Source: Bacteroidota bacterium (GTDB lineage Bacteria; Bacteroidota; Bacteroidia; Flavobacteriales; Flavobacteriaceae). From it: DNA of 16,618 bases. The stretch is from the NCBI GenBank assembly GCA_023457535.1, contig JAEWLN010000037.1, forward strand, positions 1-16,618, in the 5' to 3' direction. The notes beneath the pieces were generated by a model that saw only the letters and a program-made list of their open reading frames with translations, searched no databases and was not told the origin of the DNA. Positions 8,701 to 15,247 of the stretch are shown piece after piece; position 1 is the stretch's first letter, and every line of letters begins with the position of its first letter. The translations under genes were made by a program, and so were the position numbers.

Positions 8701-9460
8701 ATCCACGACCAATCAGATCCAGCGGTTTCACAAAGGCGCGTTTTATTTGGCCGATCATTTCCAAATCGACGTTCTTCCGGTATTGATCCACGGTAATTCA
8801 GAGGCGCTGCCCAAAGGAGATTTCATCATTTACGACGGCTCGATCACGGTGGACATCGGTGCGCGGATCACACCCCAGGACATGCGTTTTGGCAATAATT
8901 ACGCGGATCGGACCAAAAAAATCGCCGCATTTTTTAAAAGCGAATTCAAACAACTTCGCGCCAGGATCGAAGGTCCGCGTTATTTTGAAAAGATGCTGCT
9001 TCACAGTTTCGATTACAAGGAGTGGAGTGTCGTTTCGTCGGTCAGGGCCGATGTGGCGCAACACCTTGAACACTATTTCGAACTGGGCCAATGGCTTGGC
9101 GACAAAGATAAAATCCTGCACATTGCCGACGATTACGGACAGCTCGACATTTACCTGGCGTTGCAGCAGCCCGCGCGTAAAATCACGTCGTTCATCGCCG
9201 ATGCGGATAAGCGCGAGGTGGCCCGGACCAATTATCTGGTGCGCAAAAGGCATTTGAATTACATTGAATCGCTGTCGCAAACCATGGACGCAACTTACGA
9301 CGCGACGCTCATATCCACGCCGCGCGATTTTGAGCAGCTCGCAGATTTTGCGCCTAAAGTCATTCTGTGGCAATGCCCGATGCTCGAGCCGCCTCTGGTC
9401 GCGCTGGGTTATCAAACCCGGCACGTGGGCGCCTTCACCGTTCTAACCCGATCGCTATGA
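5798..9460 (+). CDS. MMPL/RND exporter fused to PlsC acyltransferase and a methyltransferase-like domain
   Basis: The 1220-residue protein has three parts. Residues 1-810 form an MMPL/RND exporter: an N-terminal membrane helix, a periplasmic loop, a first membrane bundle (about 265-410) with Asp334 in ITIDYSLH, a second loop, and a second bundle (about 660-806) with Asp724 in HGVDFSIF. These TM4-type Asp residues match the proton-relay positions of the superfamily. Residues about 870-1060 form a PlsC/LPLAT acyltransferase with NHxxxxD (His897, Asp902) and FPEGTRS at 963-969. Residues about 1070-1220 resemble a Rossmann methyltransferase, but the glycine-rich SAM motif reads IADDYGQLD (1109-1117), so SAM binding is doubtful. 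The ATG at 5798, 1 nt after the upstream stop, is chosen; an in-frame upstream reading from 5738 adds 20 residues from inside the previous gene. Probable role: acylate and export the pigment or its lipid conjugate. Confidence 0.88.
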   Translation: MHRFFYAIHSFVSKNKALSVGIFACVFLVLGLLSSRIRFSEDITKLIPAGKSDVTAKVLNQVNFADKITVLIDAKNGASTEVLAAFADAFTDSVQINCAPDLKNIQGRLDEDRIAETVDFVYNHLPLFLSEQDYRALDRKIQDSVGAVVEGNFKSLVSPSGLVTRDLILQDPLGMSFLGLRKLQQLNLGDEFTLENGYIFTRDKQKLLLFLTPRLPSTETDRNTAFAAKLYAIKDRLNTEFKGQAEAQYFGSALIAVANAKQIKSDIIWSTSIAMTALMLILILFYRKIFIPLIIFLPTLFGAVFAVALLYLVKGTISAISLGIGSILIGITIDYSLHILTHYKHNSDVRHLYKDITMPLIMSSTTTAIAFLCLLFVHSEALQDLGIFAAAITVSSAFFSLLFVPHLYKPRADNFAHTRNWIDRLAGVSFHKNKFLIGGCALVIMACFFTYDDVAFNNDLSQLNFIPKDQREAEKQLEQSTNLTSKSIYLAAYGNDLETVLQRNSNLSAYLDAQQSSGNILNFSSVGGIVLSKSDQQQKIARWNAFWTASKKAQVKAALIKEGARFGFKPTTYECFFDRIDAPFQTISVSEYARLQGLELSEFVASKNGFYTVSTLVKVDNAKRDAFVRHVGDQAGVLAIDRQQMNETFLGNLNVDFNRLVNYSFIAVVLILFVFFRRIELVLVATIPIAITAIVTAGIMGMFNIRFNIFSMIVCTLVFGHGVDFSIFMTSALQKQYTDGKNEIAIYRTSIILAVITTILGIGALIFAKHPALTSISSISLIGVLAALVITFIFYPILFRLVISGRAQKGKAPFQLLTFVHSIISFAYFGLGGLLMSFLSVLVRIIPGNRGKKMLAWRWLMSKYMGSVLYTNLFVRKKVNNPHGERFEKPAVIIANHTSFLDILAVGMLSPKVIYLVSDWVYRSPVFGKAVRAAGFYPVSSGIEGGVGHLREKIEQGYSLVVFPEGTRSTTNQIQRFHKGAFYLADHFQIDVLPVLIHGNSEALPKGDFIIYDGSITVDIGARITPQDMRFGNNYADRTKKIAAFFKSEFKQLRARIEGPRYFEKMLLHSFDYKEWSVVSSVRADVAQHLEHYFELGQWLGDKDKILHIADDYGQLDIYLALQQPARKITSFIADADKREVARTNYLVRKRHLNYIESLSQTMDATYDATLISTPRDFEQLADFAPKVILWQCPMLEPPLVALGYQTRHVGAFTVLTRSL

Positions 9461-10974
9461 GGACGCATTATGATGTAGTGATCGTTGGCAGCGGGCTGGG
9501 CGGACTGGTATCGGGCGTGATCCTGGCCAAAGAAGGCAAACGCGTGTGCATTCTTGAAAAAAACAACCAATACGGCGGCAACCTCCAAACGTTTGTGCGC
9601 GAGAAAACCATTTTCGATACAGGCGTTCATTACATCGGCGGACTCGGACCGGGCCAGAACCTGCACCGCTATTTCAAATACCTTGGCATCATAGACGGCC
9701 TGAGACTCCAAAAAATGGACGATGACGCGTTCGATGTGATTTCATTTGCGGACGAAACCCGTGAATTTCCGCATGCGCAAGGCTACGAAAATTTTGTACG
9801 GCAACTCGCGCGGTATTTTCCGGGCCAAAAGGATTCGATCGCGCAGTATGTGCAAAAACTGGCCGATACTTGCGAGGCATTCCCGCTGTACAACCTGAAA
9901 TCTGAAGGCAAATACGACGCGGATATCTTGGCCCTGAACGCCAAACAAACGATCGGGTCGCTGGTTTCAGACCCGACACTGGCCGCGGTACTGGCCGGAT
10001 CGAATTTCCTGTATGCGGGCATTGCCGATAAATCACCGTTCTATCTGCATGCGCTGTCGGTCAATTCATACATCCAGAGCGCGTGGCGTTGCGTCAACGG
10101 CGGCAGCCAGATCACCAGGCAGCTCGTGCGCCAGTTTCGCGAAAATGGCGGCGAGATTTTCAAATACCGCCAGGTAGTGTCGTTCGAAACCCAAGGTAAG
10201 GCGGTTAGCAGCGCCGTACTCAAAGACGGGCTGAAGGTTTCGGCGGATTTGTTCGTGTCGAATATCGAACTCAAAACAACGCTCGATCTGGTAGGGCGCG
10301 AGCATTTCAGGAAACCGTTTTACGACCGGATCAAGGCTTTGGACGATGTGATTTCGGCCTTTAGCGTCTACCTGGTTTTCAAACCCGATAGTTTTGCCTA
10401 CATCAACCACAATTATTACCATTTTAAAAATACCGATGCGGTGTGGGGCGCACACGATTACGATGCGCACAGCTGGCCCAAACATTACATGGTGTCGATG
10501 AACGCAACGTCCAGATCGCGCGAATTTGCAGACGGCATGACGATACTGACCTACATGAAATACGAAGATGTCCGGCCGTGGGCCGAAACGTTCAACACCA
10601 CGGCCGAACAAAACGACCGCGGGCAAACCTATGAGGAGTTCAAGGCGCGAAAAGCCGAAATCCTGTTGGCCGAAGTTGAAAAAAAGTTTCCGGGCATCCG
10701 CGATTGCATTCAATCCATGCATACCTCGACACCGCTTTCGTACCGCGATTACATCGGGTCGCACCACGGCAGCATGTACGGCTATGTACGCGATTCGGGC
10801 GATCCGATGCGTACGTTTGTTCCGGTGAAGACCAAGCTCGATAATTTGTATCTTGTGGGCCAATCAGTCAGCGTGCACGGGGTTTTGGGCGTGACGATCG
10901 GCGCGGTGGCGACCTGCTGCGAAATCCTCGGCAAAGACTATCTGATGGATAAAATCAATGAGGCGGTAAAATGA
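9457..10974 (+). CDS. FAD-dependent NAD(P)-binding oxidoreductase, CrtI/CrtISO/RetSat-like
   Basis: The 505-residue flavoprotein begins with a dinucleotide-binding fold: GSGLGG at 11-16 and the ribose-binding acidic residue Glu34 in CILEKN. Near the C-terminus LYLVGQSVSVHGVLG matches the second FAD-contact region of phytoene desaturase and carotenoid isomerase families (G-Q-x5-G-x2-G). Length fits the family (about 500). The start at 9457 is supported by the ATGA overlap with the MMPL stop; the frame stays open upstream to 9367 but that extension lies inside the previous gene. Relatives desaturate, saturate or isomerise conjugated polyene chains. In this cluster it may set the oxidation state or geometry of the aryl polyene, but the reaction is not readable from sequence, and CrtI-like enzymes vary in substrate. 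Confidence 0.88.
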   Translation: MRTHYDVVIVGSGLGGLVSGVILAKEGKRVCILEKNNQYGGNLQTFVREKTIFDTGVHYIGGLGPGQNLHRYFKYLGIIDGLRLQKMDDDAFDVISFADETREFPHAQGYENFVRQLARYFPGQKDSIAQYVQKLADTCEAFPLYNLKSEGKYDADILALNAKQTIGSLVSDPTLAAVLAGSNFLYAGIADKSPFYLHALSVNSYIQSAWRCVNGGSQITRQLVRQFRENGGEIFKYRQVVSFETQGKAVSSAVLKDGLKVSADLFVSNIELKTTLDLVGREHFRKPFYDRIKALDDVISAFSVYLVFKPDSFAYINHNYYHFKNTDAVWGAHDYDAHSWPKHYMVSMNATSRSREFADGMTILTYMKYEDVRPWAETFNTTAEQNDRGQTYEEFKARKAEILLAEVEKKFPGIRDCIQSMHTSTPLSYRDYIGSHHGSMYGYVRDSGDPMRTFVPVKTKLDNLYLVGQSVSVHGVLGVTIGAVATCCEILGKDYLMDKINEAVK

Positions 10975-12623
10975 AGACGGGAATTGCGATGTTGGCGTTG
11001 GTGTTAGTGTTGGCTGCGTGCGGGACGTCCAAATCGTTGCGGCATCGGCCACAAACGCAAGGTTATGACTTGTCGGTTCCTCAAATTGACAAATACGATG
11101 CGGCGAACTTTTTATCGGGAAATAATTCGTTGCGCAAAAATTCGCAAGGTTTGTGGGAGCTTTATGTGGAGGGTGATCCGCTGCAAATCGGGTTGCAAAC
11201 CGGCGCGCTCGAAGATTCGCTGCTCAAAAAGCAGGAACGCGTGTTTTTCTCGAAGGTACGGCAGCTCGTTCCGTCCAGATCCAGGCAAAAGTGGCTGCGC
11301 AAACTCCTGACATGGTACAACCGCAAACTGTACCTGAACGTTCCCGAGGAATACAAAACTGAAATTTACGGCCTTTCGCGCTACAGTTCGCACGATTACG
11401 ATTTTATCGCGACGCCTTATTTGCGCAGTTTGTATTTGCACGGCGCGCACGACATCGGGCATGCAATGCAGGATCTGGCGCTGGTGGGATGTTCGTCGTT
11501 TGCGGCCTGGGGCGACAAGTCTGAAGACGGCAGTTTGATCCTCGGGCGCAATTTCGACTTTTACGCCGGCGATGATTTTGCCAAGGATAAAGTGGTGGCA
11601 TTTGTCAAGCCCGATCGCGGGCATCCCTTCATGATGGTCACCTGGCCCGGCATGATTGGCGCGGTATCAGGGATGAACAACCAGGGCCTTACCGTGACGA
11701 TCAACGCCGCAAAATCCAAAATCCCGCTGGTGGCCAAGACGCCTATATCGATCCTGACGCGCGAAATCCTGCAATATGCCTCGACGATCGAAGAAGCCGT
11801 TGCCATTGCCAGAAAGCGCGACGTGTTCGTCTCAGAGTCGATCATGATTGGCAGCGCCCAAGACAATAGCGCGGCTCTGATCGAGGTTGCGCCCGATAAT
11901 TTTGGGGTTTACCACGTACAGAACAACCAACTGATTTGCTCAAACCATTTCCAAAGCGACGCACTGAAAGACGACAAACGCAACTTATATCAAATAGAAA
12001 ACAGCCATTCGCAATACCGCTATGACAAACTGGCCGAGGAATTGAACGAAAATCCTAAAATAAATCCACTGATCGCCGCCGGGATTTTGCGCGACCGCAG
12101 CGGACTCGGCGATCAATCCATCGGCTATGGCAATGAAAAGGCGCTCAACCAGATGCTGGCGCACCACGGCGTGATTTTCAAGCCAAAGGAGCGGTTGGTT
12201 TGGGTCTCGGCCAATCCGTATCAGATGGGAGCGTTTGTGTGTTATGACCTCGAAAAGGTATTTTCGCAGCAGCGGCCCGCCGGTGGTTCGATGGCAGAGG
12301 TGCCACTTGAAATTCCGGCCGATCCTTTTTTGGCTACCCAGGCGTACAAAGATTACGAACAATTCCGGATAGAAGACCGCGAAATGGATCAATTTCTCGA
12401 AAATAAAACCGGATTAACGGCCGATTTTATCAAAAAATACCAATCTTTGAACCCGGATTTTTGGGTCGTTTATTACAAGCCGGGCCGATATTTTTATGAC
12501 AACAAGGACTACCGATCGGCCAAAATCCAGCTCGAAGAGGCGCTGATCAAAGAAATCACCACACTTTTGGCGCGAAAAGAAATTGAAAAAATGCTGCGAA
12601 AAATCAACAGGAAATTGAAATGA
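10971..12623 (+). CDS. C45-family Ntn acyltransferase/hydrolase lipoprotein
   Basis: The 550-residue product has a lipoprotein signal peptide with lipobox L-A-A-C, Cys17 being the lipidated residue, followed by a neutral GTSKS and thus probably facing the periplasm. The central region (about 165-420) matches the C45 acyl-CoA:6-aminopenicillanate acyltransferase family. The sequence LVGCSSFAAWG has the Gly173-Cys174 bond at which these Ntn enzymes self-cleave, exposing Cys174 as the N-terminal nucleophile; LILGRNFDFY at about 189-198 and GMNNQGLTVT are also typical. The N-terminal 170 residues would be the alpha chain, and the long C-terminal tail (about 420-550) is helical and charged. It overlaps both neighbours as ATGA (10971-10974 and 12620-12623). 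The family forms or breaks amide and ester acyl bonds. In a flexirubin-type cluster it is a candidate for forming or hydrolysing the ester joining polyene acid and resorcinol (inference). Confidence 0.82.
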   Translation: MKTGIAMLALVLVLAACGTSKSLRHRPQTQGYDLSVPQIDKYDAANFLSGNNSLRKNSQGLWELYVEGDPLQIGLQTGALEDSLLKKQERVFFSKVRQLVPSRSRQKWLRKLLTWYNRKLYLNVPEEYKTEIYGLSRYSSHDYDFIATPYLRSLYLHGAHDIGHAMQDLALVGCSSFAAWGDKSEDGSLILGRNFDFYAGDDFAKDKVVAFVKPDRGHPFMMVTWPGMIGAVSGMNNQGLTVTINAAKSKIPLVAKTPISILTREILQYASTIEEAVAIARKRDVFVSESIMIGSAQDNSAALIEVAPDNFGVYHVQNNQLICSNHFQSDALKDDKRNLYQIENSHSQYRYDKLAEELNENPKINPLIAAGILRDRSGLGDQSIGYGNEKALNQMLAHHGVIFKPKERLVWVSANPYQMGAFVCYDLEKVFSQQRPAGGSMAEVPLEIPADPFLATQAYKDYEQFRIEDREMDQFLENKTGLTADFIKKYQSLNPDFWVVYYKPGRYFYDNKDYRSAKIQLEEALIKEITTLLARKEIEKMLRKINRKLK

Positions 12624-13909
12624 TCCCAACGATAGAAACCCGGTCGGCCACTGAAATCAAGCTTTTTCAGGAGCGAAAATTGCGCGAGACATTGCTTTAC
12701 ATAGCGGAGCATTCGCCGTTTTACCAGCGGCGTTTTACCGAGGCGGGTATTTCAGTGGCCGATATTGAAACGTTGGAAGATCTGCAAAAACTCCCCGTGA
12801 CCACCAAATCGGATCTGCAGCAATTCAATGACGACTTTTTATGCGTGGCGCAGGACCAGATCATCGATTATGCGACCACATCAGGTACGCTGGGCGATCC
12901 GGTCACGTTTGGCATGACCGACAACGATCTGGACCGACTGGCCTACAACGAAGCGATTTCGTTCGACTGCGCGGGCATCCAACCCGGCGACCGCGTACAA
13001 CTCATGACCACGATGGACCGTCGTTTTATGGCCGGACTGGCGTATTTCCTCGGGTTGCGCAAAATGAAAGTGGGCGTGATACGCGTTGGGGCCGGACTTC
13101 CCGAACTGCAATGGGATTCGATAAGAAAATACCGCCCGACACATTTGATTACGGTCCCGTCGTTTTTGCTCAAGATGATCGAATACGCTGAAAACCACGG
13201 CATCGATTACAACAATTCCGGGATCAAAGGAGCGATTTGTATCGGGGAATCGCTGCGCAACCAGGATTTCTCACTTAGCACGCTTTCGCGGAAGATCGCC
13301 GATAAATGGAACCTCAGGCTTTATTCGACCTACGCCTCGACCGAAATGAGCACAGCCTTTACCGAATGTGCGCACGCCATGGGCGGACACCACCATCCCG
13401 AACTCATCATCGTAGAAACGCTGGACGACGACAACCAGCCCGTACCTGACGGTCAACCCGGCGAGCTGGCCTTTACAACGCTCGGCATCGAAGCCATGCC
13501 GCTGGTTCGGTTCAAGACGGGCGACATCGTCAAACTGCACCGCGATCCCTGCCCTTGCGGACGCAATACACTGCGCGTGGGGCCGGTTATAGGGCGCAAG
13601 CAACAAATGATCAAATACAAAGGCACGACATTGTACCCGCCGGCGATGACCGATGTTTTAAGCGGATTTTCAAACATCGAGAACCACATTATTGAGATCT
13701 ATACCAATGATCTCGGAACGGACGAAATCGTCATCAAACTCGCCGTCAAACAAGAATCCGAGTCGTTTTTGCGCGAGATCAAGGAACACTTCCAGGCCAA
13801 ATTGCGCGTGACGCCAAAGATCATCTTTACTTCAAACGCGATTTTGAACCAGCTGATCTTCAACCCGATGAGCAGAAAGCCGATTCATTTTTTCGATCAC
13901 CGGGGTTAG
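12620..13909 (+). CDS. AMP-forming acyl/aryl ligase, phenylacetate-CoA ligase (PaaK)-like
   Basis: The 429-residue adenylate-forming enzyme has the phosphate loop T-T-S-G-T-L-G-D-P (86-94), the A5-type motif YASTE (238-242), TGD (300-302) for ribose contact, and a C-terminal Lys420 in MSRKP that fits the catalytic lysine of the small domain. Cys250, His257/258 and the pair Cys311/Cys313 (CPCG) could form the zinc site known in some PaaK-like proteins. The length agrees with PaaK (about 430-440). It activates a carboxylic acid as acyl-AMP and passes it to CoA or an acyl carrier protein. In aryl-polyene and flexirubin pathways a ligase loads the 4-hydroxycinnamate-type starter, so that role is likely, though a fatty-acid substrate is also possible. 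Start overlaps the previous stop as ATGA. It is the last gene of the convoy; what follows is non-coding repeat DNA. Confidence 0.88.
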   Translation: MIPTIETRSATEIKLFQERKLRETLLYIAEHSPFYQRRFTEAGISVADIETLEDLQKLPVTTKSDLQQFNDDFLCVAQDQIIDYATTSGTLGDPVTFGMTDNDLDRLAYNEAISFDCAGIQPGDRVQLMTTMDRRFMAGLAYFLGLRKMKVGVIRVGAGLPELQWDSIRKYRPTHLITVPSFLLKMIEYAENHGIDYNNSGIKGAICIGESLRNQDFSLSTLSRKIADKWNLRLYSTYASTEMSTAFTECAHAMGGHHHPELIIVETLDDDNQPVPDGQPGELAFTTLGIEAMPLVRFKTGDIVKLHRDPCPCGRNTLRVGPVIGRKQQMIKYKGTTLYPPAMTDVLSGFSNIENHIIEIYTNDLGTDEIVIKLAVKQESESFLREIKEHFQAKLRVTPKIIFTSNAILNQLIFNPMSRKPIHFFDHRG

Positions 13910-13952
13910 GAAGGGCAAGATTAAGGTTTCAAGTTTAAAGTTGCGTTCATTT

Positions 13953-13990
13953 GACGTTTGACGTTCGACATTCGACATTCGACGTTCGAC
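13953..13990. repeat. 7-bp tandem repeat array 1 (GACRTTY, about 5.4 units)
   Basis: Successive heptamers from 13953 are GACGTTT, GACGTTC, GACATTC, GACATTC, GACGTTC and a terminal GAC. Variation is confined to position 4 (G or A) and position 7 (T or C), so the array is a degenerate microsatellite-like tandem repeat. It lies 44 nt after the ligase stop. Confidence 0.9.
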
Positions 13991-14037
13991 CTTGGTTTTT
14001 TTTAGTTTAAGGTTTAACGTTTAAATTTCGTTCGTTT

Positions 14038-14093
14038 GACGTTTGACGTTCGACATTCGACGTTTGACGTTCGACGTTCGACGTTTGACATTC
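14038..14093. repeat. 7-bp tandem repeat array 2 (GACRTTY, 8 units)
   Basis: Eight exact-length heptamers fill 14038-14093: GACGTTT, GACGTTC, GACATTC, GACGTTT, GACGTTC, GACGTTC, GACGTTT, GACATTC. The same two positions vary as in array 1. The last two units contain the TTTGACA that serves as the putative -33 box of the dusB promoter. Because three heptamers are 21 nt, the array also reads through in frame as a seven-residue peptide repeat, which explains a spurious N-terminal extension of dusB. Confidence 0.92.
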
Positions 14094-14113
14094 AACCTAA
14101 AATCGTACCTTTG
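14084..14113 (+). promoter_or_regulatory. Bacteroidota-type promoter of dusB (TTTG-N18-TAnnTTTG)
   Basis: A -33-type TTTG lies at 14084-14087 and a -7-type TACCTTTG at 14106-14113, with 18 nt between them. This fits the TTTG-(about 19)-TAnnTTTG promoter known from Bacteroidota. Transcription would start within about 4-8 nt of the -7 box, which puts it at or next to the ATG at 14118. The -33 element is part of the heptamer array. Spacing and both boxes are seen in the sequence; the start site is inferred. Confidence 0.7.
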
Positions 14114-14117
14114 CCCC

Positions 14118-15119
14118 ATGGTTAAAATAGGCAACATCGAACTTCCGGAATTTCCGCTGCTGCTCGCGCCCATGGAGGACGTCAGCGATCCGCCGTTTCG
14201 CCGATTGTGCAAACAGCATGGCGCAGATTTGATGTTCTCTGAATTCATTTCCAGTGAAGGACTGATCCGCGATGCGATCAAAAGCAGGCAAAAACTTGAT
14301 ATTTTCGATTACGAGCGGCCTGTTGGCATCCAGATTTTTGGTGGCGACGAGGAAGCAATGGCGATGTCGTCCAAGATTGTTTCTGCGGTGAATCCGGATT
14401 TGATCGACATCAATTTTGGGTGTCCGGTCAAAAAAGTTGTGTGCAAAGGCGCCGGCGCTGCGGTTTTGAAAGACGTCGATTTGATGGTGCGGCTGACCAA
14501 GGCCGTGATCGACAGTACGGATTTGCCTGTCACGGTCAAGACGCGCCTGGGCTGGGACGAGGATTCGATCAATATTGATGAGGTGGCCGAGCGTTTGCAG
14601 GATATCGGCGTTAAAGCGCTTTCGATACACGGCAGGACGAGAGCGCAATTGTACAAAGGTGAAGCCGACTGGTCGCCTATTGCACGCGTCAAAAACAATC
14701 CGCGCATCACGATGCCTATTTTTGGCAATGGCGATATCGATTCGCCTGAAAAAGCGCTTGAATACAAAAACCGCTATGGCGTGGACGGGATTATGATTGG
14801 CCGCGCGGCGATCGGTTATCCGTGGCTATTCAATGAGATCAAACACTTTTTCAAAACCGGCACGCATTTGCCTGCGCCCACGATGCAGGACCGGATCGAA
14901 GCGGCACGCAACCACCTGACCTGGGCCATGGAATGGAAAGGCGAGTGGGTAGGGATTGTAGAAACGCGCCGGCATTATACCAATTACTTCAAAGGCATCC
15001 ACAACTTCAAGGAATACCGCCAAAAGCTTGTCACGATCGACAACGCCAAAGGTTTATACGAGGCATTCGACGAGATCTCTGCCGCGTTCTCGGGTTATGA
15101 ATACGCCTCGTTGCGTTAA
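14118..15119 (+). CDS. dusB: tRNA-dihydrouridine synthase (DusB/NifR3 type)
   Basis: The 333-residue FMN enzyme reduces selected uridines in the tRNA D-loop with NADPH. It has a TIM barrel with LLAPMEDVSD at 15-24 (FMN-binding first strand), the INFGCP motif with conserved Cys102, the general acid that protonates the uracil C5, followed by KKVVCKGAGAA, then Lys141 (TVKTRLGW), His171 in SIHGRTR, and the phosphate-binding GNGDI and GIMIGRAA segments. A C-terminal helical domain (about 250-333) contacts tRNA. The ATG at 14118 is chosen because the protein then begins with the conserved MVKIGNIELP. The in-frame extension to 14043 encodes only the heptamer repeat. It has its own promoter, so it is not part of the pigment convoy; its stop faces the minus-strand permease gene across 128 nt. 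Confidence 0.95.
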   Translation: MVKIGNIELPEFPLLLAPMEDVSDPPFRRLCKQHGADLMFSEFISSEGLIRDAIKSRQKLDIFDYERPVGIQIFGGDEEAMAMSSKIVSAVNPDLIDINFGCPVKKVVCKGAGAAVLKDVDLMVRLTKAVIDSTDLPVTVKTRLGWDEDSINIDEVAERLQDIGVKALSIHGRTRAQLYKGEADWSPIARVKNNPRITMPIFGNGDIDSPEKALEYKNRYGVDGIMIGRAAIGYPWLFNEIKHFFKTGTHLPAPTMQDRIEAARNHLTWAMEWKGEWVGIVETRRHYTNYFKGIHNFKEYRQKLVTIDNAKGLYEAFDEISAAFSGYEYASLR

Positions 15120-15247
15120 GGATGGAGCATTTGTGTGAGCTCTTTTTATTGGAGCCTGCGCAGATAAAAAAGCGAGTGCGACAGCCTGACGGCGACTGCG
15201 AGTGGGTTTAAATCCGGGGGTTCGGTTCGCCGGAACGCCCAAAAAAT
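15120..15247. other. Convergent intergenic spacer with weak hairpins; possible dispersed repeat
   Basis: This spacer separates the convergent dusB and permease genes. Visible elements are an AT stem TTTTTAT/ATAAAAA (15143-15149 with 15164-15170) enclosing the palindrome CTGCGCAG (15156-15163), and an imperfect 9-bp hairpin with two single-base bulges and a TTCG loop (15217-15240). Neither is followed directly by a clear U-tract in either direction, so a canonical intrinsic terminator is not established, although either could serve one or both genes. On the minus strand part of it reads NPLAVAVRLSHSL, a string I associate with spurious peptides in other Flavobacterium annotations, which hints at a dispersed repeat. 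Confidence 0.4.

Larger units (their letters stand above)
13921..14093. repeat. Imperfect ~85-bp direct duplication upstream of dusB
   Basis: Two copies begin with TTAAGG, at 13921 and 14007 (offset 86), run through a similar T/A-rich leader of 32 and 31 nt containing GTTTAA and TTTCGTTC-like blocks, and lead into the same 7-bp repeat arrays at 13953 and 14038 (offset 85). They are separated by a T8 run at 13996-14003. The duplication occupies most of the 208-nt non-coding gap between the ligase and dusB. I see no open gene in it. Confidence 0.8.

Noticed and set aside
9367..9456. 30-residue extension of the CrtI-like flavoprotein
   Set aside because: The Rossmann fold must begin close to the N-terminus, and the ATGA overlap at 9457-9460 matches the other junctions of the convoy.
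10066..10863. Antisense open frame (265 codons) under the flavoprotein gene
   Set aside because: No recognisable domain, and it is fully contained in a gene with intact FAD motifs.
13960..14003. Intrinsic terminator for the pigment convoy ending in the T8 run
   Set aside because: No GC-rich inverted repeat precedes the T-run; the GACRTTY units are direct repeats and do not pair well.
13953..14093. CRISPR-like array
   Set aside because: Units are contiguous 7-mers without spacers; no cas genes are nearby.
14043..14117. In-frame upstream start for dusB giving a repeated TFD-R-R peptide extension
   Set aside because: It only translates the heptamer array (three units are seven codons), lies upstream of the predicted transcription start, and precedes the conserved DusB N-terminus at 14118.
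15217..15240. Bidirectional rho-independent terminator
   Set aside because: The stem has two bulges, and the adjacent A6 (15241-15246) would be on the wrong side for either transcript; kept only as a weak hairpin in the spacer description.
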